Shown one piece after another: positions 44,777 through 57,637 of a DNA stretch of 64,000 nt; positions within the stretch are counted from its first letter, which is position 1, and each line of letters starts with the position of its first letter. The stretch covers positions 930,001 through 994,000 of the forward strand of contig VCCP01000005.1 in the NCBI GenBank assembly GCA_005765155.1, written 5' to 3'. The stretch comes from Zelopaecilomyces penicillatus. Its lineage: Eukaryota > Ascomycota > Sordariomycetes > Hypocreales > Pseudodiploosporaceae. Made by a program: the position numbers and the translations under genes. The notes beneath the pieces are model-generated. The model saw nothing but the letters and a program-made list of their open reading frames with translations, was not told the DNA's origin and did not search any database.

Positions 44777-47700
44777 CAAATAATGCGGGCGATTCTTTAT
44801 TACCAATTGAAGCCAGGTTAGCTGAGGCTGGCTGCTGTTTTAGCCTTTTTTTATTTTATTTTAAGATTTTAAGTATTTCATTAGAAAGCATGTTTACTTT
44901 TGATTGGATTCTCAACAGGCGGGAGCATTGAGTTTTTATTTGTCATTGAAGGATCTCATTAGGTTGTTGAAGAGCTGATGTCTACGCAACTGGCCAGCAC
45001 ATTTGCACATGTAGCTTGTGCATGCTGTTTCTTGACAGGACAGAAGTGGATGGATTGAGAGCTCTGCATCATGAATAAGAGATTCATTAGCCTATCCCAA
45101 GTCTACACACATATTAGTGTCTGTTTGCCTCGGCATTTGTTGTTCCCGACTGACGGCTGGGAATTAGTCAGCTGTTTATGCCACCACCATCTGCTCTCCT
45201 TTTGACTTTTATGCATTCGCATCTACTGACCTCTTTTACCCAGTGATATTGAGAGTTACTCATTAGACCATCTGTACAAACCCAAGGGTGTGTCAGTGGT
45301 GTCTGGAGATAATACCAGGGGGGGTGGGTGGTGGTGGTAGTGGTGGGGATGGGTTTCTTTCGCCGAGTGCCGAGTATAAGGCCCCTGGCCAGGTTAGGCA
45401 AGTCCAACATGTTGCCTGTAGGCCGTAGGTAGATGAGCAAAAACGGTAGAAACGCAGCAGGGGGGCGGCTCCTTTTGGCGCATTCCTTGAGGATTTTGCA
45501 GCATGTAAGGTACTTTGGAGGTGATCACTGACGTCTTGTCTCACTTCTTAGCTTCCATGGCTGTGCACAATGTTGTCCCCCATTTGCAGACAGCCGCCAA
45601 AAGAACAACCCGCTAGGTCGTTTTGAGCGGAGGGTTTTACATTGAGAAACAAAGAAAAGAACGCCAGTAAACGTGTGTGACACCGGCCACCTTAGTGCTC
45701 CTTCGGCGTACTTTGTTCTTGTTATGGTGTACAGAAATTTTTAGGGTTTTGCGTGTGAATGAATGGCTTCTGCGCGCTTGTCTCTGCGCGCGCGTTGATG
45801 TTGGAAGCTGGGTCTGTATTGGGTTAAACGGTAGACACGTGTGAAGACATCCCGTTGTTGGGTTGTGATGTATGCAAGCCACATTTGGGGTCAGCGGGAC
45901 ACAGAGTTGAAGATACAGCTGTTGGAGGTGTTGGCACACTATCGTCAGTCTGTTTTTCACCGCTTCAGAGGAGGGGGACTACTCTGGCCAAAACCTACAG
46001 CTGGATCGAGCTGTGAGAGGGAGGCAACGTTGCCTAACGAATTTGATGGTTGTAGTGTTTAGTATGGATATTCATCAGGCAATCGGTCAGCTGAATGAGA
46101 CAATATTGAGTGAAATTGACATGTGAATGCCTGACTTTCATGCCATGAATAACATCCAACTTGAGTTGGAAATGAAATGATAGGAGGGATATAGCCGTTA
46201 TTGGGGTAAACTAAAGCTTCTAGAACTCGAGTTATGTTCAAATGTTGACTGTAAATACATGATGACATTATAACCTTGGATATAAGTCGAAATGTCTGTT
46301 CTCTCCAGTTTTATCATTGATAGAACTTTATTCCATTCATCCATTCTCTACCATAGCCACTCTCTTGAACCGACACAGTTAACGTAGCATTTGCTTACTC
46401 CCTCAGAATGCAGACCAACATTCCTACCAAATACGCCCTTGCTAGCTATTGATAGCTGTTAAACTTGTAGTTTGGAATGGCACTTTTAGAATCAAGCAAA
46501 CGCAATCGTTGGGGCTGCTTGTCACTAACGAATCCACAGAAGATATGGATTCGATAGTGTTATCAATGAACACCAGGGGCCTATATCCACCAACGAGGCC
46601 AATAACAGGATGATCACAATCACGATTATATTACAATTAGTGGAGGCCGATGGCTATCTTTTCTTCGGCGATTGCTCTTGATTCGGCGACTTAACAATCT
46701 GTTGGCTAGAATTATGGTGGATATAGCAGATACATCAACATGAGCCTCAAGGAATTCCCACCCCTCTTCAGCATCCCAACTTCGAAACTACCATCATATT
46801 ATTTGTCAATCTCAACAATTTTATACTACTAGGGCTGATCATGTATGGGGAGCCTCTCGGTAAAGTTGACAGCTTCAACTTCGGGTTTGATATCTTGACA
46901 TCTTATCCGTCTCGGCTTTCATCACTCGGCAATATGCTTTCTGAGGATTTACCAAACCAAACACGTGGGAATAATGGAGAATGGCTGTTCTGACCGGTTT
47001 GTGATATGTCGTTTCGCTTTTCTCCATTAAAAAATTGGCTATACATAGTAGTTTATCTCGGTTGCCAGTAATTAGAGAGACATGGGGCTGATATCTGGAC
47101 AAAAAACTAACCCAAGTTATTTGTCATTCCTACACAAACGTTTACCGTACTTTCAGTTCGTCAGCCTCCTTTTCCATACGGGTTTCAAAATTAACGCCTC
47201 GTTGTTCGTTCCCCCACAATCGCCCCTCCCTCCTCAGTTGAAAGGCAAACCCATGATCGTGGGTTATCGTCAAATCTCCTCCCCCACCACCCCTTTCTCC
47301 CAGGCGGTATGTATGTTTACGACTTAGACCGGGCTCAAATGACATAACAACACAAGCCTAATGCCAATCAGGGTCGTTCAGCCCGAGTCAGGCTTTTTTA
47401 TCTCCCTGATAGAACATGCAGTTGCTTTGCAGAAGGATTCCCAGCCCTAACCACCGCCCCCTTAAAAGGCTGTATTTGGTCAATATATGCACTGCGCACC
47501 CCTGTTAGGTGACATGGTCAACACATGGCCCTTTTTTTTTGGGGCTGGAGAAGAAGAAAGATATGTCATGAAACTTGATTTGAGACGATCCAAGCTTTCA
47601 TACTTGGGCGAGATTTGCTGGGTTGGAAGGTTCCAGCAGGCAACGTCCCTCCCCCACGGCTGGTATCCCCCACGGCCGGCAGAGCTCACGGCCGGCAAAA

Positions 47701-48106
47701 AAGCTTATACAGCTAGCAAGCCCTATCACGATGGCTCTTCTTGAGCAACAAAGCTAAAAAAGCAACGATCAAACATCACCGTTCGTAGGCAATAAAACTA
47801 AGTTGAGTTTGAGGACTTATGTATTGACCCCCACGGGGCTTAAAAAGAGTAAGCTGGCAAATGTAGTAATACCGGTTACCGCATGAGTGCTCTCCGCCTC
47901 ACAAAACGCCCATGCCACGGGATAAACACAAGAATGATGCGCAGCTAGCACGCATCCGTACCGCAGTTTGCAAGTCTTGGCTGGCGGCTGGCTAAGCCAA
48001 ATAACCCTCTTTTATTTTCTGCAGGGCTAGAATAGGGTAAACCCAAAACAGGATAACGAAAGGCTTGGCATGCTCTACTCCGGAAGTGTATCTACCCGCA
48101 CTATAG

Positions 48107-48150
48107 CACACTCACTCACTCAATCACTCATTTACTCACTCACTCATATA
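48107..48150 (+). repeat. ACTC-type microsatellite
   Basis: Interrupted tetranucleotide array (cactcactcactcaatcac...) in the gene desert. Confidence 0.8.
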
Positions 48151-49674
48151 CTGTTTTTTTTTCGTTTGGCCAAACAAAACGTCTTTCGTATTTGTTTGTT
48201 GCTTATACGAATGACCGAGATGGGAAAGAAGAATATTGGGCTAAGTGAGTGCGTCAGTGAGCGAGTGAAGTACATACCTACCGTCTTCATCTCTTTTTCA
48301 GGTTCGCAAACAGTCTGGGGGTGCTGGTTTCGGCCCTATGGGTTGGGACTATTTGTTTTGGAAGTCTGCCACAATCAAGAGGGATGCCAAATAGTCTCCG
48401 ATGGGCTATTCCGGCAATGAACTGCTCGATCGAGCATTTTATTATGGATCCCATGATAACCTGTGCATGCTTTGAACAGTCAGGGGTCCCGCGGGGGGGG
48501 GAGCGTTACTTCCGAGATCCGCGTTCCGGCCGTTGCATGTACATCAGTAATATCAGTTTCTGGAGAATCAGACCCATCACCTCAAACAAGCGGCATTAAC
48601 TGTGCGAATGACAAGATGAACACATTGAGTGTGTAATATTAAGAAGAAAATAAATTAGTCTTCCTCGCATTACACGCACCGCTTCTTCCCAAATGGCACG
48701 TTTGACCAAGACGCAAACCACCGTTTATAGACCGCTTTTGATAGACCGCTTCCACGGCCTTGGCCTTGGCAGGCCAAGTTAGCCCTCGCATTGTCTCCAT
48801 CGGCCTTCTTCGTGGGTACGGGCTCCATTCTACAACAAGCGCATTTCACAGGTCGCCGAATACCCCTCTCTCAGGGCTGAAGGCGTGGGACGCTGGGCAT
48901 CTGGTGAGATTTGACCATGACGCCACCCGACCATACCTTATGTACATTGTCGGGAAAGCGACTCCCATGCTATGTAAGCAAAAGAAGGCTGAGCTTATTG
49001 GGGCTGCCGCAGGAGCGAGCGAGCTAGATAAAAGATTCGGGGACCTGGCCGGCCAGTGACTACGTAGAATGGCTTGGAGGATCATTTAATACCTGAATGC
49101 GAATCCGAAAGCAATGGCCACCTATGTTGACTTTAGACGATCAACTAATTACGCGTTAATTTACATCATCACTGCTGGCAATCTTTTGTTGTGGCGGAGT
49201 GGAAAGAGTTCCTTTTTTTATTGTATTTGAGGAGTGGAGAGAAAAGCGTGTTGTCGTTGTTATTGGTGTTGTATATGCATCCAACCAGCAGATTACACCA
49301 TGACATCGACAGCGCTTCCCGTCCCTACATGCACACATCTGGAGCCTCCGATTCGTCCTGATGGGATGTGTGATTTGATATGACTGAGGTGTGAGGCAAT
49401 CAAAAAAAGGCATATGAACCAGGAAAAAAGAAACAGGTTCACGTGCGTGGCAGTGAACGATCCAAGCGACTGGAGAGATGCAAGGTCTCTTTGAGGACCC
49501 CCCCCGTGACATCAGATGGCAACTGATGGCACTCCAACCGGGGGTTTTGGTTGCAAGGCTATCAAGTAGTCGCAGCTCGGTGCAGTACGTATCAATGATT
49601 CCTCATCATTGTGGGTACCAGACAGACAGCCAGAATGGAGAGAGTTTCGTTGTATGGTAACCCGGGGGCAGGAT

Positions 49675-49690
49675 GGGGGGGGGGGGGGGG
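49675..49690 (+). repeat. G16 homopolymer
   Basis: Sixteen consecutive G residues, preceded by further short G runs; it could form G-quadruplexes. Also a position where assembly length is uncertain. Confidence 0.9.
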
Positions 49691-51742
49691 ACTGATTAGC
49701 TGCCAACCGTCCAAATTGCCACATGGCAAGCCACATGATGCTCGGTGGGCAGAGGATTAAGCTATGGCGGTTGAGGGGGCTTCACGCCAGCTGTCATTGA
49801 ACGCGCCGATAGCCGTGGCTGGGTCGCTCTTAGTTGTCCACGGCCCCTACATCTTAGCATGTTTGGGTTATTTGGAACACATCTTGTCTCCATGATTGGC
49901 CGTGACGGGCCTCCGGGACCAGCGACTACCCAGATTCTGGAAGGTCCAAGCAGGGAGCCTTGCGACGCTGACGTGGGTTAGTGCGGAAGAATAAAGGCCC
50001 TGGGATTGGGGCTCAGGGCTGAACGATGTTCGCTCGTCGTTCTCGGGACAATTGGCCCCTAGCCAGGCACTCTAGCCCAGGGTTTCCCAGCGAGAATGGC
50101 ACGGCATCGGGTCATGTATGCGCGAGGGGCGAGCGGGATGGCGAGCTCTCTGCCCACCTCTGGTACCGCAGCCGAGGCCCTCACCCCCCCTTGCTCCCGA
50201 AACTCGAGTCAAGGACCCAGGAGAAGCCGAGCCTGGGGGAGGAATCCTTCGACCCGGCAATTGCTTCCCAGAGCCGCTAACAAGAACGTAGCGGTTTGGA
50301 ATGGTGGCTAGCTTCCCAAAGTGTCTGTTTGTTTGGTGTGTGTGTTGTGCTGCCGCTGCTGTGTAAGGCCGTGAGAGTTACAGGACATACATCATACATA
50401 TGGAGGGGGCAGGATTCCTGTGGCGTCCCCGGCGATCTGTCCATGTTCTTTTGGAGAGTTTTTGTTTTAAGTCGAACAGGGCATAGACCAACGTGGGGGG
50501 TTTCTTGCCATATTAACCTGCCAACCTAAGTTATAAACTCCTAATAAGCTTGCCAGGGTAAGTAAGGTGAGTAAGGCATTGGAAGGTAAAAGTAAAAGGC
50601 GGCATTGGATAGAGATTGGATGGAGAGAGGCTAGTTGTCACAGTGCCTGTCAGGCCGCAGCTTGCCGCCGTTGAGAGGGAGGGAAGCCACTATCCAGCAA
50701 GTTTAATAAGTTGGCATGCAACTAACTCAATGGATGAAGGTGTCATGATGGAAGGATTCACACTGGCGCCCAGCCGAGGGTGTGGCCCGTGTGGGAGTGA
50801 TAGAGAGACATATTCTGGAGAAGAGCTTGCGTAGGCAAATTGCGTACATTAGTACGTCGATGGAGGTAGTAATACGTGCTGCGTGTGTTGGTTGCACTGG
50901 TGATTCCATACAAGTGGCCGCGCCTCGAGGTAGGTGGTACAGAAGCGTTGCACTGGTCTAAGCCCTGTGGAAAATCGACAGACAGGGCCCTGTGCAACAC
51001 CTACGGCACACCCACCCACCCGCTGTAACTTACCGGCTGCCGCTCATCTCTCCTTGGGAACGATGGATCCCAGAAACACATGGATGGATATGGAAATGGA
51101 TGCCTGACACGTTACAGGGCCCCTCTCCTAATTATTACTTGCTGCCACCTACTAAAGGCAAGTTAGCAGCTTGACCTAAGGTACTGTACGTGAATCCATG
51201 CAGAGCTGTAGGTGCTGTAGGCGCTGTAGGCTGTCTTCTCTAAGCCCTGTTCGGACTTCGCAAGCAACCCGATAGCCTACCTCTCTCCGTCCAGGGATCT
51301 CGGCCAGCGTTCTACCCGTGGTGGTGCAACACTGTGCTACCCGTGCCCAGAGTCCGCCTCGCTCGCAGCGTCCGGGTCGCCAGTTGTTAGTACAGTACCC
51401 GAATATTAGTCGATATTCTGTAGGTATTCGAGGTTTTTTGAACAGCTTGGAAAGCAACTTTCTAAGGTAGACAGAGCATTGTCCCGTCACCGTATCAGTG
51501 CCATTCCATATCAGAATCAGAATCACAGGCCTACAGGTACACAGGGCATGCCGATCCAGCTGCCCTACCCCCCGAGCTTCAGCGCGGTGGCTTGAGGCTT
51601 TCGGCGCATCTGCAGTTGATTAGTACCCAGTTAGGTAGAGCGTGACCCCGAATAGTGGTCCAGCGAATACAAACTCACCAATCCATTCAAGGGGAGGGGC
51701 GACAGAGTTGGGGGTTAGTTTGTAGGTGTTAGGGCTAGGGGA

Positions 51743-51757
51743 GGGGGGGGGGGGGGG
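51743..51757 (+). repeat. G15 homopolymer
   Basis: Fifteen consecutive G residues preceded by GGGCTAGGGGA, about 300 bp upstream of the bZIP reading frame. It could lie in that gene's promoter. Confidence 0.9.
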
Positions 51758-52014
51758 TTGGTTTTGGTTCAATTTGGTCTGTACTAACAACACCCTGTTC
51801 GTCCATCCATGATACCAAACAGCACTCCTTCACCTTCCCACTCCCCTCTGCAACAAAACTAGAGGCAACCCCAGACTCCTAGATAAAAGGGAAGCATCGC
51901 CTCGCTTGTTGCTGTGCCTGTTTTTCTGAGAGGTATACCTATTCTGAAGCTCATGTACCCGACAGAACGCACAGCAATCCTCCATCATCATAGCTGCTGT
52001 ATAGAAATTCGTGA

Positions 52015-53062
52015 ATTTCTTCAGACCACAGTAGCAAAAGGAGGCAGTTTCTCCTTGGTGATCCATCGTGGTGGTGGTTGCTTCCGGAGCTACCATCATC
52101 GACTTGTTGGCCCATCACGGAGTCGACGCCAGATTCATCGCTGCATCAGCGGCAGAAGCAGCAGCAGCAGCAGCAGCCTCAGCAACAGCAGCAGCAACCT
52201 CAGCAACAGCAGCAGCAACCTCGGCAACAGCAGCAGCAACCTCGGCAACAGCAGCATCAACAACAACAACAACAACATCGACAGCAAACATCTTCACCGG
52301 GCCAGCTGACCGGCAGTGGACCTAGTCTTCAATTTGGTGGAGGAGACCTTACCTTCATGGACGGCATGTTTGGATCAGTAGGGACGACGGTGATGGGTCC
52401 AACCGGTATGTGAATTTCTTCCCCTATCCATTCCTTTGTACATGGCTTCTTTGTTCTAATACCTTTTAGACCACTTCTTTACTCAGGAGCATCACCGCCT
52501 TCTTGGACCCAGCCTCCACACACATAATCTACATCCACCGCAAGAGAGAATCACCCTCCAAAACACTGCCATCTCCCCGGAAGCAGTTTCTCACCCAGCC
52601 TTCTTCCCCGACCCCGGCTCAGCTACAGCTACAGAATCAATCTCAGCAGCAAATCTCAGCCCTACGACGGGCCATTACCACCATTCTCACCCTCATCCAT
52701 ATCATCAGCAGCAACAGCAACAACAACAACAACAACTGCAGCAACAGCAACATCATCACCACTACCGGGAAACCAACTCACACTCTCCCGCTAGCTCACA
52801 TAGTGCCAGCTCAAAACGCAAGGCGACTCGCTTTATCGACGTGGATGATTTGGAACATGGCAGCGATGAGGTTCAGGCAGTTATCAAACGCCAACGCAAC
52901 ACAATGGCTGCACGAAAGTACCGCCAGAAGCGTCTAGATCGGATTTCAGATTTAGAACGCGCCTTATGCGAGATGACAGGGGAACGTGACGACTTGAAGT
53001 TACAGCTGGCTCGGCGGGAGGCCGAGGTAGAGGCACTGAGGGAGATGCTCGGGAGAAATTGA
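52015..53062 (+). CDS. bZIP transcription factor with polyglutamine tracts (start unresolved)
   Basis: Exon blocks 52015-52405 and 52470-53062 join in frame (GPT|DHFFTQEHHRLLGP). The first block is open from the stop at 52012 but has no ATG before FMDGMFGSV (52356). The true start is either in an unseen upstream exon or at that internal ATG; I give the open limit. Content: long Gln runs (52150-52283, and QQQQ with His in 52660-52760), Ser/His/Pro-rich activation-type sequence, and a C-terminal bZIP. The basic region KRQRNTMAARKYRQKRLDRI (52890-52949) has the N-x2-AA-x2-YR invariant residues. A leucine zipper follows (DLERAL, DDLKLQL, VEALREML), ending 3 residues after the last heptad. It acts as a nuclear dimeric DNA-binding factor; target genes unknown. 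Confidence 0.8.
52150..52283 (+). repeat. CAG/CAA trinucleotide array coding for polyglutamine
   Basis: An imperfect CAGCAG/CAACAG array with interspersed CCT and CGG triplets in the bZIP frame (Gln with Pro, Arg and His). Other frames read as poly-Ser/Asn or poly-Ala/Thr, which explains long spurious frames on this segment. Confidence 0.9.
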
Positions 53063-54540
53063 AAGAACCGAGAGTGGAAAAGGAAGAAGGAAAAAAAGAA
53101 GTCACGTAGACGACATATTACTACAAACAAACCACATGGGATCAGATGGGAAAGGCGCTTGCATTGCTTATGATTTTTTTTTTGTATATTATGGCTCTGG
53201 GAATAAGGAGGGGAGTCAGGTTATGAAGGACGAATACCTATTGGGAATGGGAATGACTATCCCTGATATGCTACTATGCTAATGTATTTTATTTTCAATA
53301 CTCTTACTGAGTACATTTTTTGGAAAACTGTACATAACGCGACCGATACGTATAAAGATTCTTGCAAAAGTTTACCTGTGTTAGGCCCTCCTTGATTATT
53401 GTATCACTAATATGACGTTTCCAACATCGAATTCTATTACTTTCAACCACTGAATCATGACGTGATGATTATGGAAAAGAGATGCTAATACCATTAAGAA
53501 CAGAAGAGTAGTGTGCTTTAGTCTTTCTTCTAGTCCAGAGAGCGTAATCGACAGACAGAGTGACTCATGGGTATCTCAACTTAGCATTGAGCCTGTATGA
53601 TATTTAGAATGTTGATGCTATCATATCGTGCTATATCAACAACTGATTTGATGATTCACAAGTTCAACTCTGATAGAAGGAACTTATTATATAATTTATC
53701 TATATAATTACTTTAACTTTCCAATTGAATTGACTTTCAATGTTTGTGTAAGCTGTTATTGATGCATTCCCAGATAACTCAGAGAACCCAGAGAACCTAG
53801 AGATAACCAAGTCCAGCAGAATTCATGAACCACCAACTAGGTCCCCATCATCACACCCAATGCATGATGCGCGTTTTAGACGGTCCCAGCTAACCCCCAC
53901 CATGAGCCATAGCTTGGCAGGTGGCAGTGGCTGGAATGACCAAAAGCCAGTGAGGCAACTCTTTGGTCAAAAGGCTAAGAAGGTGGTTGTATGATGTATG
54001 ATGTGGGGGTAGTTGAAATGACTTTTTTCCTACACACTAGATAAAAGCAAGCTCTCAACCTGTACTCCGTACCTTGGGAGGGGGACCAGCTGGGGATTTA
54101 GAAACTTGGGCACAACACTAAGACCCATTGGCACATTGGCACATCAACGACCACATGGTTTTGCAGATCGCACCAGGCAGCGCCGTCACTGTGAGCCATC
54201 ATGAGTCATTTGCTTAGTGTCGTTGGTTGAGGCGCCGTGATAGGCCGGGAATAGTGGAGCCGAGGTTCCGGCCGGAAGGGGCCGGGCGGAGCCCTGGAAA
54301 AAGAAAAAGGCGGGATGGGGAGAGTGGCATCTGAGGATGTTTCAGTGGGCTTGGAAGTTGAGTGGGCCAAAACAGAAGACAACCCTATCCATCCCATCCC
54401 ACCCATCCATCTCATGCGGAGGTACGCTATGCGGCTATCGCATGGCCCTGAAGACAGGGGGGCAGCTGTTTTGAAAATACATGCATGGTTCTGGGCTGTG
54501 AGAGGAGATCTAATCTACACGGACAGTTAAGCCAAGCAAG

Positions 54541-54561
54541 CCCCCCCCCCCCCCCCCCCCC
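54541..54561 (+). repeat. C21 homopolymer
   Basis: Twenty-one consecutive C residues, the longest homopolymer in the window; the minus strand is G21. Confidence 0.92.
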
Positions 54562-54810
54562 TTGGACCGTGTGTTGGCACGTTTGCTCTTTGGTTGCCAC
54601 ATTCTTTTTTGTCCATGTATGTGTGTGCATGTTCACGTACAAGAAGGGAGCGCGCGCCTTCCCAATCCGATTCTTTTGCTCTGTTTTCCATCTAGACAAG
54701 AGAGCGAGCGAGAAATATATTCAAACAAGCTACGGCATGCCATGACAAGTGTCACTCCACTCACTTTCGACTCATCTCGCTCCCTCCGTCGGTGGCGATT
54801 TCTAGAAGAC

Positions 54811-54836
54811 GATGAGATGAGATGAGATGAGATGGG
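54811..54836 (+). repeat. (GATGA)n minisatellite
   Basis: Five copies of GATGA/GAGAT-type pentamers in tandem. Confidence 0.85.
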
Positions 54837-55371
54837 AGACTACACAGAGAAACTTGATCCAGCCCTATCTCCCCCTTTCCCCTTCTTTCAGCTCAATCTG
54901 GTGCGCTGCCTGAGATGTGAGTTTGCCTAACCCATACCCTCTTAGAGGTTGAGAAATCGTCCACGCATCATCCACGGACGCTGGAGCTTTAGCCGGCCTC
55001 GCCAAACTGCCAAATCACTTCCCACACCCTTTGAGATTTTGACCCTAGGTTTCTCCAGTTTCTCCAGTTTCTGAGAATTTTGATTTGCCCGAAACCAAAG
55101 GGGGGAAGCTTGTTTGTGTGTGATTAGCAGGCATGGCAGCGGCGAAGAATGGGTGCCATTGGGCGCGTAAAAACGGTTACAGAGACGTAGGGAGAAAAAC
55201 GGAGGGCTGAACGTAGTGTCGGTCCGACACTGGCCTCTTTTGCATTGGACTGGGTTGGTTGTGGAGTTTTGAGTTGTTTCCCCTCTCTTGAGATGCAAGT
55301 CTGGAAAGCCCTCGAAATCCGAAAATAACACATGGCGGCGGCATTTGAGGAGCTTTTCAGACACACGCACG

Positions 55372-55399
<28 letters not shown>
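55372..55399 (+). repeat. (AC)14 microsatellite
   Basis: An uninterrupted dinucleotide run of about 28 bp, preceded by ACACACGCACG. Confidence 0.9.
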
Positions 55400-55402
<3 letters not shown>

Positions 55403-57637
55403 TACCACCACATACACATGACAGTTTGACATTTCAGCTACAGGAGCGGGAGATATATTTGCCGCGGGCAATATATACGTCAATTGGTCTAAACAGCATG
55501 TATTAATAAAAAACCAAAACAAGTTCACTAAAATAGGTAAACAACTGTTTATGTCGCCACCCCCACGGATGATCATCATTGGAGCATATACGACATATCG
55601 CTAGTTTTTATTTTGTTGTTTTGTTTCAGCAGATCCTTCTACTATGGCTTTGATATCGAGAGAAATATATATATTCTGCTAAAAAAACGATCTAAACAAA
55701 TAAGGACTCAAAACGCGCCCCAATATTTCAACGTTAGTTCGTAATTATATACTTACACTTGGATAAATGGTCCGGTGCAGATCCAACAAGCTGTGTTGCT
55801 CAGAACACGCCACACTAGCCCCCCTTCCCCACAGCTCACCGCAATAGTCAATCTTGGCTTTTGACACCCTCAAATATTACGCAACCCTTCCAAGCTTTGC
55901 TTTGCCGGGGCTTGTCCCTTGTTTTGACAGGACATGGCAAAAAAGGAAAAAAGAAAGAGGGTGGCGGCTATCCCATGATCCGGCATAGTGTGGGGGGACT
56001 TTGGTTGGCATCTATCTGCCATGAGTGTTTTTTCATTCTGCCGTGCCGGTTTATCCTGGCTTGTGGGGAGGGAGGGCTTGCATTTATTAGGGGTGGGTTT
56101 GCCAATAAGAACTGCCGATTATTCTCGGGAAAACAGCCGAGACAAGCATAACTCTAGACAAGGACAATGTGCATGAATGAATATAGTAGAATATACTTGT
56201 CAATTCGATCATGATGTTACAGCCGTTGCCTGATCCCACACCCCTCCCAAACATCAAATCCTCCATCTTATCTCTCTTTGGGGCAGGACCTGTTTTCGGC
56301 ATTTCTACCTGATCCTACCCTCTCCCCCCTCCCTCTCCTGGATATTGTTACAACCTACATAACGGCAATAATTTCGTTCTCGTACCACTCAATGGACGGT
56401 GACGGTTCTAGATTGGAACATTGTCTCAGCCCACTGCGGTTGTCTGCTGTGCCTCATCTCAACATATGTATGTACGTTGGATGCCCGCCCCCCTGACCCG
56501 GACCTTTCGTCTACTATCGGTTCAAAAAAAAAGAAGATTGTGCCAAGGCAGCCCTAGTAGTGGATCTTTCTTAATTACACACCCGACGTTGTGTACATGA
56601 ATGCAGCTGATGCTTGTTTTGGGTGCATGAAATCCATGTTGTATTGGAACGCAAGATGGAAACCAGCTTCTAGATTTCAGAACAACGTGTGAACCAACAC
56701 TGTTGCAACATTATGATTCACCGGCTCAATTTCCTCTGCTGAGGACCGTTTAAGGCCTGACTCGTGTTGGGTTTCAGCATGTATCCAGGTTCTCTATTCT
56801 CATAGGTTCTTGAGATCCAGAAGAATCCTTCCAGACAAGCGGTCAAGTCATGTGTTGGAGCTGGAAGCCAGTCTCATGACACAATTGTGGAAGCAAATTA
56901 GGACAACCAACAACTACCCCTGGAACATATCTGTAAGTAATGTGTACACCTAGTATTTGAGGTTCATGGGATGGGTCAAACAATGTTGGTGACCAATATC
57001 CTATGGTTTGAATGCGATTTCTGAAACGGCTGGTAAGCAGAGAAGCCATACTTTTGCTTGGGGTTACTTGAGCTTGAAACGATCCCCAGAATCTGCCCTG
57101 ATTTGGCAGGTTCCAGTTTCGGAATAAATAAGACAATACAAAGACACTCATTTAGTGGAGTATGCTGTGGGGGTATGTTGGATGAATTGGTGGCATGTTG
57201 GACGGTGATCCCGGCGAGTTTGGTGGTAGATGGCTCGATGGTAGCCTTGTGGGGATTGTTGTTGTCACATGCCCCATGATTGTTTCGGCTCTTGGTGTAT
57301 CTTATAATGAAGATGAGGTCAGGTCAGATATCTATGATGTGGGAATTATGCTGAGGCCATAGGATAAAGAAGTTGAATATTACGGATTTCAAGGAATATT
57401 TGGCAAAAGTTGTTGAACGGAAATGAGGTTTAACGATTTTGGAAGATACGCTTGAATAATGTGCAATCTTACAATCATCACACGCCAGAACATATGAATA
57501 TGGACATCATATTATAAATACATTATTTACTTCTATATATAAGCGAGTCTACATTGATGCTAGCATTCCGTAAATAAAAAGTTGTCAACGAAACAGTCTA
57601 TATACTATAAACTTCTCGGTGTTATTATAATACCATC

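Larger units (their letters stand above)
44777..52014. other. Gene desert, 7.2 kb
   Basis: I can support no gene here. Frames reach at most about 118 codons, overlap on both strands and show no motif. Content: G/T-rich microsatellite at 45318-45350, an A/T-rich block (about 46.0-47.1 kb), ACTC-type repeat at 48107-48150, and G runs of 16 (49675-49690) and 15 (51743-51757). The last few hundred bases should hold the promoter and perhaps the first exon of the bZIP gene. A decayed transposon in the A/T-rich block is possible, but I see no terminal repeats. Confidence 0.5.
53063..57637. other. Intergenic, 4.6 kb, no supported gene
   Basis: The first few hundred bases are the bZIP 3' flank. Otherwise A/T-rich DNA (53.3-53.8 kb) alternates with G/C-rich patches. 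Repeats: C21 (54541-54561), ATGAG repeat (54811-54836), CA repeat (55372-55399). Frames up to about 150 codons (54942-55579, minus) overlap each other and translate the CA repeat as poly-Cys/Val, so I reject them. Confidence 0.5.

Noticed and set aside
51914..52309. Ser/Asn-rich and Ala-rich frames through the CAG array
   Set aside because: Alternate readings of the trinucleotide repeat; only the Gln frame connects by a splice to the bZIP exon.
54942..55579. Two overlapping minus-strand frames of about 150 codons
   Set aside because: Both depend on the AC repeat being open in all frames; otherwise no coding character.
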